This document shows, piece after piece, positions 8,815 to 16,627 of a stretch of DNA of 64,000 bases (position 1 is the stretch's first letter; every line of letters begins with the position of its first letter). The notes below the pieces were generated by a model that saw only the letters and a program-made list of their open reading frames with translations, made no database searches and had not been told where the DNA came from. This DNA comes from Bacteroidia bacterium (GTDB lineage: Bacteria; Bacteroidota; Bacteroidia; Bacteroidales; UBA932). A program made the position numbers and the translations under genes. The DNA lies in contig JAGKTT010000010.1 in the NCBI GenBank assembly GCA_021153285.1, positions 9,888 to 73,887 on the forward strand, written 5' to 3'.

Positions 8815-9381
8815 ATGGCAACAACAGCTGATTTCAAGAACGGACTTTATCTTAGCTATAACGGAAAACCTTGCCAGATCGTATGGTTCCAGCACGTTAA
8901 GCCAGGAAAGGGTCCTGCATTCGTAAAGACAAAACTCAGAAACCTCGAGAACGGACGTATCCTCGAGAACACATTCACAGCAGGTGCAAAGATTGACACC
9001 ATCAACGTAGAGAGAAGACCTTATCAGTTCCTTTACAAGGATGAGGACGGATTCAACTTTATGCACGAGGAGACTTACGAGCAGATCCACCTTGATACTG
9101 ACCTCGTTGACAACGCTGACCTTATGAAGGAAGGACAGCACGTCGAGATGATGTTCCTTGCTGACGAGGAGCGCTGCCTCACTTGCGAACTTCCTACATA
9201 TGTGGAACTTGAGGTTACTTATACAGAGCCTGCAGTAAAGGGAGATACAGCTTCAACTAACGCTCAGAAAGAGATCACTCTCGAGACTGGAGCCATCATT
9301 ATGGCACCTCTCTTCATCAACATCGGAGAGAAGATCCGTGTAAACACTACTGACCGTTCATACGGTGAGCGCGTGAAGTAA
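8815..9381 (+). CDS. efp: Translation elongation factor P
   Basis: EF-P enters the ribosomal E site and rescues ribosomes stalled on polyproline stretches. The 188 residues form the three expected beta-barrel domains: a KOW-like domain with the loop HVKPGKGPAF, whose lysine is the position modified in other bacteria, then an OB domain (YEQIHLDTDLVDNADLMKEG), and a C-terminal OB domain ending in NIGEKIRVNTTDRSYGERVK. Length and motifs are complete. It is a monocistronic gene between an ideal promoter and a strong terminator. Confidence 0.97.
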   Translation: MATTADFKNGLYLSYNGKPCQIVWFQHVKPGKGPAFVKTKLRNLENGRILENTFTAGAKIDTINVERRPYQFLYKDEDGFNFMHEETYEQIHLDTDLVDNADLMKEGQHVEMMFLADEERCLTCELPTYVELEVTYTEPAVKGDTASTNAQKEITLETGAIIMAPLFINIGEKIRVNTTDRSYGERVK

Positions 9382-9394
9382 TTCACCCACACAT

Positions 9395-9440
9395 AGCAAA
9401 CAAAAAAAACGGATGATGACATCCGTTTTTTTTGTTTGCT
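9395..9440. terminator. Bidirectional terminator between efp and lptB
   Basis: A perfect 20-bp inverted repeat (9395-9414 and 9421-9440) with a 6-nt loop. The arms hold eight A and eight T residues next to a CGGAT/ATCCG core, giving U-tracts on both strands between convergent genes. Confidence 0.93.
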
Positions 9441-9454
9441 ATACGATATATTTA

Positions 9455-10273
9455 TTACTGCAGAGACTGTTCTGCTGCAGCATCGTGCTCAGCCTTGGTA
9501 TTGATTCGCTGAGGACCGCCCTGTTCTGCACGCAGGAAGGCTGCCGAGCGCTTGAGAACGAAGTTCGAACCGAGATATTTGGTTCTCACCTCATCGTCTC
9601 CGGCAAGCGCCTCCGGAGTACCGCTCTGAAGGATCGAGCCTTCATAAAGAAGGTAGGCACGGTCAATGATAGCAAGGGTTTCACCCACATTGTGGTCCGT
9701 GATGATCACGCCGATATTCTTGTATTTAAGCTTTGCAATGATGTACTGGATATCCTCCACTGCGATAGGGTCGACTCCGGCAAACGGCTCATCCAGAAGT
9801 ATGAATTTAGGGTCGATAGCCAGCGCTCTGGCGATCTCACAACGTCGACGCTCTCCTCCGGACAGCTGGATACCCTTGCTTTTACGTACCTTATGGAGAT
9901 TGAATTCATCCAGAAGATCCTCCAGACGCTGCTTTCTTTCAGCCTTTGTGAACTGCTTGGACATCTCCATCACAGACATAATGTTATCCTCTACCGTCAT
10001 ATGTCTGAACACTGACGCTTCCTGAGCAAGATATCCTACTCCCATCTGCGAGCGCTTATACATCGGAAGCTTCGTAATATCCTCATCATCAAGGTATATC
10101 TTACCGGCATTAGGGACGATAAGGCCTGTGATCATATAGAAGCTGGTTGTCTTTCCGGCACCGTTAGGACCAAGAAATCCCACGATCTCCCCCTGATTGA
10201 CCTCCATAGACACACCCTTCACCACCGTTCTGGGGCCATATTTCTTTACAAGATTTTCGCAACGTAATTTCAT
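9455..10273 (-). CDS. lptB: LPS export ABC transporter ATP-binding protein LptB
   Basis: LptB is the ATPase that powers extraction of lipopolysaccharide from the inner membrane by LptFG. The 272 residues show Walker A GPNGAGKTT (about 34-42), Q-loop, signature LSGGERRR, Walker B FILLDEPFAGVDP and the switch histidine in VIITDHNVGETL. The extra C-terminal tail of about 25-30 residues (rich in Ala, Glu, Gln) after the usual YLGSNF end is unremarkable for Bacteroidota. It lies 28 bp downstream of dnaX on the same strand, so a dnaX-lptB transcript is likely. Confidence 0.93.
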   Translation of the reverse strand: MKLRCENLVKKYGPRTVVKGVSMEVNQGEIVGFLGPNGAGKTTSFYMITGLIVPNAGKIYLDDEDITKLPMYKRSQMGVGYLAQEASVFRHMTVEDNIMSVMEMSKQFTKAERKQRLEDLLDEFNLHKVRKSKGIQLSGGERRRCEIARALAIDPKFILLDEPFAGVDPIAVEDIQYIIAKLKYKNIGVIITDHNVGETLAIIDRAYLLYEGSILQSGTPEALAGDDEVRTKYLGSNFVLKRSAAFLRAEQGGPQRINTKAEHDAAAEQSLQ

Positions 10274-10301
10274 AAATTTACAGTTTTGCTGCCTTCATAG
10301 G

Positions 10302-12029
10302 CTATTTTATATCAAGCTCGAGATCTTTCACCAGGCTTTTGACTTCCTCGTTCTGTGCCATTAGCTCCTTTGCCTGTTCGCTCGGCATATATATCTTCTT
10401 CTGTTCAGGTGAATTATCCGGTGTTACAGCCACTCTCAGATATACCTTCAATGATCCCACTATCCTGCGGTAGTTGCCTTCAAGCTCGTGCAGAAGCTTT
10501 GACTCCACCCAGTCCTTCTGTGCATCATTCACCACTCGGAATGTAACTGTCTTGGCACCTTCTGTTTCTTCAATCTCCAGGGAAGTGCTCTTGAGCATAC
10601 TTGCCAGACGCGGCTTGTCATTATAGCATTCCGCGAGTTCCGGCCATTTAGACTTCAGGACTTCATCTGCAGGTACCGGGGTCTCCTTTCCGGATGAAGA
10701 TACTTCTGCAGCAGGAGTATCTTCCATCATTGCCTTCATCGAAAGCGAACCACCAGCACGTGAGGCACGGGTACGGCGTTCGCGCGGCTGAGGTTCTTCT
10801 GCCGGTGCAGGCTGCACCTGAACTGAAGGCTGCTGCACCGGAGCTGGCGCTGGAGCAGAAGGCTGTGCCGCCTGCTGAGGAGCCGGTGCCGGCTGAGGGT
10901 GAACTGTCTGCTGAGGGGCCTGTGGCTGGCTGAGCTTGCCGCTAAGGAAGCTCAGACGCATAAGTGCGAACTCGATATGCAGACGAGGGTTGACGCTCGC
11001 TCTGTACCCTGACTCACATTGAGTAGTTATACCCAATGCATCGTAAAGAAACTGAAGATGGCATCTTTCTGCCTGTTCCTTGTATCTTTGCTTCAGAGAA
11101 TCAGGAAGTTCCAGAAGGGCTTCCAATCCCCCGCTCTTGCTGACCACAAGGTCTCGCAGATGTGATGACAATGCCGCAACGAAATGAAGCGCATTGAATC
11201 CCTTGGTCAATATTTCGTCAAAAGTCATCAGAGCCGTAGGATAGTCTCCGTTCAGAAAGGCATCTACAAGAGAGAAACTGTATTCGTAGTCCAGGACATT
11301 GAGATTGCGCAGAACGTCCTGATATTTCACATCTGTGCCGCAGAAGGCCACAGTCTGGTCAAATATTGTAAGAGCGTCACGCATTGCTCCGTCAGCCTTG
11401 TGAGCCACCACGTGCAGAGACTCATCATCGATAGTGATTCCCTCGCTGGAAGCCACCATACGAAGGTTCCTCACGATATTGTCTACTGTGATTCTATTGA
11501 AATCATATGTCTGACAGCGTGAAAGGATTGTCGGAAGAATCTTATGCTTCTCAGTGGTCGCGAGGATGAATATCGCGTGTGCAGGCGGTTCCTCCAAGGT
11601 CTTGAGAAAGGCATTGAATGCAGCCTGTGAAAGCATATGTACCTCATCGATGATATAGACGCTGTAACGTCCTACCTGCGGAGGTATGCGGACCTGGTCC
11701 ATCAGGGCCTTGATATCCTCGACACCATTGTTTGATGCGGCATCAAGCTCGTGGATGCAGTATGATCTGCCCTCTGCAAAAGAAAGGCAGGACTCGCAGG
11801 TTCCGCAAGGTTCCATATCCTCTGAAGGATTGGAACAATTGATCATCTTGGCAAAGATGCGGGCTGTGGTAGTCTTGCCGACTCCACGCGGTCCGCAGAA
11901 AAGATATGCGTGCGCGAGCTGTCCTCTCAGAATGGAGTTCTTGAGGGTCTGGGCTATATTGTCCTGGCCTATAAGGGTTCCGAAGGAATCCGGCCTGTAC
12001 TTTCTGGCTGAAACTATATACTGTGACAT
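10302..12029 (-). CDS. dnaX: DNA polymerase III subunit gamma/tau
   Basis: DnaX is the clamp-loader ATPase and organiser of the replicative polymerase. The N-terminal AAA+ module has Walker A GPRGVGKTT (46-54), a four-cysteine zinc site (CSNPSEDMEPCGTCESC), Walker B YIIDEVHML and the SRC arginine finger (LSRCQTYDF). Domain III follows to about residue 365. A low-complexity Pro/Gln/Ala linker spans about 370-420, then a C-terminal tau-like region to 575. No conspicuous programmed frameshift slippery site was identified. The 575-residue length is normal for Bacteroidales. A minus-strand TATATTTG (12051-12058) lies upstream. Confidence 0.95.
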   Translation of the reverse strand: MSQYIVSARKYRPDSFGTLIGQDNIAQTLKNSILRGQLAHAYLFCGPRGVGKTTTARIFAKMINCSNPSEDMEPCGTCESCLSFAEGRSYCIHELDAASNNGVEDIKALMDQVRIPPQVGRYSVYIIDEVHMLSQAAFNAFLKTLEEPPAHAIFILATTEKHKILPTILSRCQTYDFNRITVDNIVRNLRMVASSEGITIDDESLHVVAHKADGAMRDALTIFDQTVAFCGTDVKYQDVLRNLNVLDYEYSFSLVDAFLNGDYPTALMTFDEILTKGFNALHFVAALSSHLRDLVVSKSGGLEALLELPDSLKQRYKEQAERCHLQFLYDALGITTQCESGYRASVNPRLHIEFALMRLSFLSGKLSQPQAPQQTVHPQPAPAPQQAAQPSAPAPAPVQQPSVQVQPAPAEEPQPRERRTRASRAGGSLSMKAMMEDTPAAEVSSSGKETPVPADEVLKSKWPELAECYNDKPRLASMLKSTSLEIEETEGAKTVTFRVVNDAQKDWVESKLLHELEGNYRRIVGSLKVYLRVAVTPDNSPEQKKIYMPSEQAKELMAQNEEVKSLVKDLELDIK

Positions 12030-12050
12030 ATTCGTTCTTTGGTCAACTTA

Positions 12051-12058
12051 CAAATATA
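12051..12058 (-). promoter_or_regulatory. Promoter -7 element for dnaX
   Basis: TATATTTG on the minus strand fits TAnnTTTG, 21 bp before the dnaX start codon. No clear -33 TTTG is found. Confidence 0.5.
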
Positions 12059-12101
12059 GCATTAATTTTGATAGAAACTGTTTTCTTGCCTTTTAAAAAT
12101 G

Positions 12102-12109
12102 TATCTTTG
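12102..12109 (+). promoter_or_regulatory. Promoter -7 element for the gene at 12144
   Basis: TATCTTTG fits TAnnTTTG and sits 34 bp before the start codon. The -33 region is T-rich (TGTTTTCTT) but lacks an exact TTTG. Confidence 0.55.
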
Positions 12110-12143
12110 CAGAGGATTTCACAGAGAATCAGTTTAAGTCAAT

Positions 12144-12992
12144 ATGAGAAAAGCTATAATATTCATCATTTCCATCATCCTGCCGATTGCAGCATCCGCT
12201 CAGGCTCAGATAAACACAAAGAAGGTGAAAATAAGCGACTTCACCCAGAAGATTACAAAAGTAGTGCTTAACGGCAATGATTTCTTCGACATCACCTTCC
12301 AGGAAGAAATAACTGCAGGATGGAGGATCTCGCCATATGAATTCTGCACGCTTGAAGAATTCGAGCAGTTGAAAAACAATGAGAATTACTATTTCCTTAT
12401 GGCCACATACGGTCAGTTCAGAAAGGAGACCGCACCGGGACTTCAGTTCCTGACATTGGTCAAGGGAGGCAAAGGAGCAGACAAAGGCATCGGCCATATG
12501 CTGGAAATCGTATCATTGCCATTTGCTTCAGCAGAATATCCATCCGGCAGGGAACTGGTGTTCCTTCCGGCATTTCTGAACATTATCCAGAACCACACAC
12601 TGGCTTCAATGGAGAACGACTATAACGGTTACGGAGGCCTGGCAAGCAACAACATCAATCTTGGTAAGGCCGACGACCTGGAGATCATCATATCTGAAGA
12701 TGATTTGAGCGAAGACGTTACTCAGGAGCAGCTGGATAAGATGAAAGATAACGGAATCATCCTGACTGATGAGGACGATGCCGATCAGTATATGACTGAC
12801 GGCGTCCCGGGCACACTGGTAAGTTATGTAGCAATACCGTCTGAACCGGTAGCCGGTTCTTTCTGCTACAAGATGCTTATCGACACTCAGACACACAAGC
12901 TTTATTATTTCAAGAGACATCGCATCGGAAAGAAAGCTGGAGAAGGATTTCTCCCTGAAGACATTGACCGTATCATAGCAAGCAGGAGGTAA
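12144..12992 (+). CDS. Secreted protein of unknown function
   Basis: A 282-residue protein with a clear Sec signal peptide (hydrophobic residues 4-17, cleavage after SAQA near residue 21). I do not recognise a domain in the mature part. It is acidic in the middle, with a stretch of Asp/Glu-rich sequence (EIIISEDDLSEDV, LTDEDDADQY). The C-terminal part (HKLYYFKRHRIG) looks globular. It ends 3 bp before the M16 peptidase, whose strong Shine-Dalgarno AGGAGGT (12984-12990) overlaps the end of this gene, so the pair is co-transcribed. A joint role in envelope protein turnover is only a guess from context. Confidence 0.75.
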   Translation: MRKAIIFIISIILPIAASAQAQINTKKVKISDFTQKITKVVLNGNDFFDITFQEEITAGWRISPYEFCTLEEFEQLKNNENYYFLMATYGQFRKETAPGLQFLTLVKGGKGADKGIGHMLEIVSLPFASAEYPSGRELVFLPAFLNIIQNHTLASMENDYNGYGGLASNNINLGKADDLEIIISEDDLSEDVTQEQLDKMKDNGIILTDEDDADQYMTDGVPGTLVSYVAIPSEPVAGSFCYKMLIDTQTHKLYYFKRHRIGKKAGEGFLPEDIDRIIASRR

Positions 12993-12995
12993 GGG

Positions 12996-14264
12996 ATGAA
13001 AAGCGGAAAGGCAGGATGCGGACTGCAATATGCAGTAAAAAAGAGCGGGTCTGCTGTCGGATACTGTGCTCTGAGCATAAAATGCGGAACAAGGGATGAA
13101 GCAGGATATCACAGCGGTATAGCACATTTTACAGAACACACTCTATTCAAGGGCACCTCCAATAAAAGTGCCTATGTAATAAACAGTTACCTCGACCGCT
13201 TGGGTGGAGAGCTCAATGCATTCACGACAAAGGAGGAGATTGTATTCCACGCAACGGTACTGAAAGAGGATCTTAACAAGGCTGCTTCATTACTTTTTGA
13301 ACTGGCCACCGGAGCTACATTCCCCGAGCAGGAGATCCAGACTGAAAAAGGTGTGGTCATAGACGAAATCCAATCCTATAAGGACAGCCCCTCAGAGGAC
13401 ATCTACGACAAGTTCGAGGAAATGATTTTTCAGGGACATCCCCTCAGCGGAAACATTCTCGGAACTACAGCCTCTGTGAAGAAAATCACCAGAGATGAGC
13501 TTCTGGCCTTTGTCAAGGAAAAGTTCATCCCTTGCAAGATGGCTTTTACCGTAGTGGCTGATATGGATGAGGCAAAGATGGAAAAGGCGGTACTGAAGCT
13601 GGCTGACAGATTTTTCGGAGGTTCGGCCGTGGCTTGTAATAATATACAAGAATGCGGAATGAGTGAACGGCAGGGATTTCCTTGCAGCAGCAGAGTAATA
13701 CCATCTGCTGAACCGTTCGACAAACGGATCAGCAAAAGGAATCATCAGGCCAATTGCGTCATCGGAGCACTTGCTCCATCACTTTATCAGGAACGTGAAA
13801 GACTAGCCACCGTACTTCTTTGCAATATTCTCGGTGGACCGGCGAGCAATTCGATATTGAATTCAGTACTGCGTGAGAAGAACGGATGGGTCTACGGAGT
13901 GGAGTGCGGATATACCCAGTTCACCGACACAGGACTTGTGGCTATTACGCTCGGATGCGATAAGGCCAATCTGGATCAATGTCTCACGTCCATCGATAAG
14001 GAGATTGCAAAGCTTCAGAGCGAACCGTTATCGGAAAGGAAGCTGAAGGCTGCAAAGAAGCAGCTGCTGGGACAGATCGCCATCAGCGGAGACAATGGTG
14101 AGACCCAATGTCTTTCAATGGGAAAGAGTCTGCTGGCTTACGGAAAGGTGTCAGGCGGGAAGGAGAACAAGGCGCTGGTAGATGCCATTACTGCAGAGGA
14201 TGTACAGGAAATGGCAATAAAGATATTTGACAAAGACCGTATATCGAAACTTATCTATATTTAG
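12996..14264 (+). CDS. M16 family zinc metallopeptidase
   Basis: An insulinase/mitochondrial-processing-peptidase type protease. The inverted zinc motif HxxEH is present as His44, Glu47 and His48 (AHFTEHTLFKGT). The third ligand is Glu124, 76 residues after the second histidine (EKGVVIDEIQSY), so the active site is intact. The C-terminal half carries the second M16 repeat (NCVIGALAPSLYQERERLATVLLCNILGG ... VLREKNGWVYGVECGYTQF). The 422-residue length is that of single-chain bacterial M16B enzymes. No signal peptide is seen, so it is probably cytoplasmic. The start is fixed by AGGAGGT five bases upstream, an unusually strong ribosome site for this phylum. Confidence 0.92.
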   Translation: MKSGKAGCGLQYAVKKSGSAVGYCALSIKCGTRDEAGYHSGIAHFTEHTLFKGTSNKSAYVINSYLDRLGGELNAFTTKEEIVFHATVLKEDLNKAASLLFELATGATFPEQEIQTEKGVVIDEIQSYKDSPSEDIYDKFEEMIFQGHPLSGNILGTTASVKKITRDELLAFVKEKFIPCKMAFTVVADMDEAKMEKAVLKLADRFFGGSAVACNNIQECGMSERQGFPCSSRVIPSAEPFDKRISKRNHQANCVIGALAPSLYQERERLATVLLCNILGGPASNSILNSVLREKNGWVYGVECGYTQFTDTGLVAITLGCDKANLDQCLTSIDKEIAKLQSEPLSERKLKAAKKQLLGQIAISGDNGETQCLSMGKSLLAYGKVSGGKENKALVDAITAEDVQEMAIKIFDKDRISKLIYI

Positions 14265-14285
14265 TCTGAATGGCAAGAACAGAAT

Positions 14286-14960
14286 ATGGAGCACATCTAT
14301 AAATATATTGAAGAACACGCGACCCCTCAGAGTGAGGCTCTGAACTGGGTGGTGAGACAGACGCATATCAGGACCAATCACGCGAGGATGCTTTCCGGAG
14401 CTCTGCAAGGACAGCTTATGAGGATGCTCGTGCAGATGACCGGGGCCAGAAGGATTCTGGAACTGGGTACCTTTACAGGATATTCTGCAATCTGCCTTGC
14501 ATCCGGACTTCCAGAAGAGGGACATCTGGACACATTGGAACTTAATGATGAGCTGGAAGATCTGATTCTTGAGGGTTTCGAACGAGCCGGACTGGCAGAC
14601 AAGATTGCCCTTCACATCGGTGACTGCAAGCAGACGCTTGGCAGATTCCGCGAAGAAATGGGTCTGGCAGAAGGTTCGGAAGCTGATCCGGAGAAACTTT
14701 ACGACATCGTATATATGGATGCCAACAAACGCGAATACTGCGAGTATTATGATCTGGTATTCGATATGGTACGCCCGGGAGGACTCATCCTTGCGGACAA
14801 TGTGCTCTGGGACGGCAAGGTATGCCAGGATCCGCTGCCTCAGGACAAGCAGACCCTGGGAATAGCCCGTTTCAATGATCTTGTAAGGGATGACCCCCGT
14901 GTAGAGTCAGTGATTCTCCCTCTGCGCGACGGTCTGAATGTAATCCACAAAAGATTATAA
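14286..14960 (+). CDS. SAM-dependent O-methyltransferase (class I, family 3)
   Basis: A 224-residue Rossmann methyltransferase of the O-methyltransferase-3 family (caffeoyl-CoA/catechol type). The SAM-binding motif is ILELGTFTGYSAICLA (about residues 58-73), then LDTLELNDE, and the metal/substrate region YDIVYMDANKREY and PGGLILADNVLWDGKV. The substrate is unknown; homologues in bacteria are often named YrrM and may act on catechols or modified tRNA. It follows the M16 gene by 21 bp and is convergent with the SusD gene 28 bp away; no clear terminator is visible in that gap. Confidence 0.88.
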   Translation: MEHIYKYIEEHATPQSEALNWVVRQTHIRTNHARMLSGALQGQLMRMLVQMTGARRILELGTFTGYSAICLASGLPEEGHLDTLELNDELEDLILEGFERAGLADKIALHIGDCKQTLGRFREEMGLAEGSEADPEKLYDIVYMDANKREYCEYYDLVFDMVRPGGLILADNVLWDGKVCQDPLPQDKQTLGIARFNDLVRDDPRVESVILPLRDGLNVIHKRL

Positions 14961-14988
14961 ATCAGCTTAAAGCATCAGCTATCAAATA

Positions 14989-16623
14989 CTACGGGCGCGC
15001 ATAGCCGGGATTCTGAACGAGACGATCATTGACTGCAAGCTCTGTCGGAGGAATAGAGAAGATACATTTGTATTCAGGGAATGCCTGACCGGCGTACGAG
15101 TCGCCGCCTTTATATGGCCACAGATAGGTATCTGTATGATAGAGTCCGTATCTGATCAGGTCAGTCCTGCGGTGTGCCTCCCACATAAGTTCGCGAGCTC
15201 TTTCTGCCATCAGAAAATCCTGTGTGATCTCAGACGGAGGTTCCACCCCGGCTCTGGCTGAGAGTTCCTGAATCTTCGGAAGAGCCATTGGATCTGCTCC
15301 CAGATGCATACAGGCTTCAGCATAAATAAGATATATCTCCGCCAGTCTGATCATCGGGAAATCCACATCCGAGAATCCTTTCTGGGCCGATGTAGCAAGA
15401 TAGGATTCATCGGTCTGTCCGTACGGAATGTTAGTGAACTTCAGGCAGGACCATCCGTTCATAAAGGAATATAGAGCTCCTTCCATCGATTCCTTGCGTC
15501 CTTTGATATAGAATATCTCTCCCCTTTTGTCAATGACATCATAAGTTCCTGTCTCATAATTCTGTCCACTGACATTGAAATATCGGGAAACATATTCATA
15601 CGGCACTCTGAGACCAGCCCAGCCGTTCACCTGTCCGTTAGGACGCGATTGGTCCGTGATGTCGGTCGAGGCAAGAGATGCACTGAGGATGTAGGTCGTG
15701 CCACCGTATGAGTCGGTGTAGTCGGAATCATAATCCACAGCCCACAGCATTTCAGTCTGTACCAGAGCATTGGTGCCATTGTCTCCTCTGAAAAGCGCTG
15801 TATAATCCGGACATAGGGAGTAGCCCATATTGAAGATGGACTCACATATTGTCTTGGCTTCCTGCCAGCGTTCCACACCTGTATACACCTTGGAGTTCAA
15901 GTACATACGAGCCAGAAGACCGGCTGCGGAGCCTTTGTCGGCGCGTGGATAAGCGAAATGAGGCTGAGGCATATTGCTCTGATCCGAGATGAGATAGGTC
16001 AATTCGCTGACACAATAGTCAAATATTTCCGTACGGGAGGCCTGTTCAGGGAAATATGTTCCGCCGAACGGAGATTTTTCGGTAGTGAAAGGTACACTTC
16101 CGAAGCAGTCAAGGGCCATCCAATACAAGTAAGCCCTGATGAAGCGGGCCTCGTCCCTGAAGCCGTCGATCTTTGCTGCCAATTCCGGCTGCACACCTCT
16201 GGAAGCAAGCTTATCGGGAGATGTCTGACGGAGATATTCATTTACGTATGCAATACCTTGAAGCGTACGGACATATACCGCATATACCGCATCATTCTGG
16301 ACTTCAGACCAGGTATTGGTATTCAATGCCCTTACCCAGGCATCGTTCTCCCAGGAACATTTGGCCGCGTCTGCAGTGGTCTCCTGGACCGACCAGAAGG
16401 CACGGATGATTTCTGAAGCACCACCGTCCATCTGCTGAAGGTCGGTCAGATCGTTCGAGACAAACTGGAAGTACAGACGGCTCAGACCGGCAAGGTAGGC
16501 ACTTTCGTCAGTACCGTAGACATATTCGGAGACAGGCTCGGTATTGTTAAGAGGGAGTGTATCGAGATCGTTCACGCAGGCTGTCATTGCCGCTGCGATG
16601 AGAATGTATATTATTCGTTTCAT
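14989..16623 (-). CDS. SusD/RagB-family glycan-binding lipoprotein (distal copy)
   Basis: SusD proteins form the lid over a SusC channel and capture glycan at the cell surface. This 544-residue copy has a lipoprotein signal with lipid-modified Cys16 (AAMTAC). The SusD core shows NDLDTLPLNN at the N-terminus, tetratricopeptide-like helices (DAVYAVYVRTLQGIAYVNEYLR, FIRAYLYWMALDCFGSVPF), and the C-terminal RARELMWEAHRRTDLIRYG and IPPTELAVNDRLVQNPGY. It lies 4 bp after the distal SusC gene and ends the operon. It is clearly a paralogue of the SusD at 24925-26562, sharing most motifs. The alpha-glucan substrate is inferred from the neighbouring GH13 and SusE/F-like genes. Confidence 0.93.
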   Translation of the reverse strand: MKRIIYILIAAAMTACVNDLDTLPLNNTEPVSEYVYGTDESAYLAGLSRLYFQFVSNDLTDLQQMDGGASEIIRAFWSVQETTADAAKCSWENDAWVRALNTNTWSEVQNDAVYAVYVRTLQGIAYVNEYLRQTSPDKLASRGVQPELAAKIDGFRDEARFIRAYLYWMALDCFGSVPFTTEKSPFGGTYFPEQASRTEIFDYCVSELTYLISDQSNMPQPHFAYPRADKGSAAGLLARMYLNSKVYTGVERWQEAKTICESIFNMGYSLCPDYTALFRGDNGTNALVQTEMLWAVDYDSDYTDSYGGTTYILSASLASTDITDQSRPNGQVNGWAGLRVPYEYVSRYFNVSGQNYETGTYDVIDKRGEIFYIKGRKESMEGALYSFMNGWSCLKFTNIPYGQTDESYLATSAQKGFSDVDFPMIRLAEIYLIYAEACMHLGADPMALPKIQELSARAGVEPPSEITQDFLMAERARELMWEAHRRTDLIRYGLYHTDTYLWPYKGGDSYAGQAFPEYKCIFSIPPTELAVNDRLVQNPGYARP

Positions 16624-16627
16624 ATTT

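Noticed and set aside
10370..10933. Extra coding frames opposite dnaX, lptB and the rpoBC genes
   Set aside because: They are shadow frames of conserved proteins on the other strand, with low-complexity or compositionally odd translations and no start signals.
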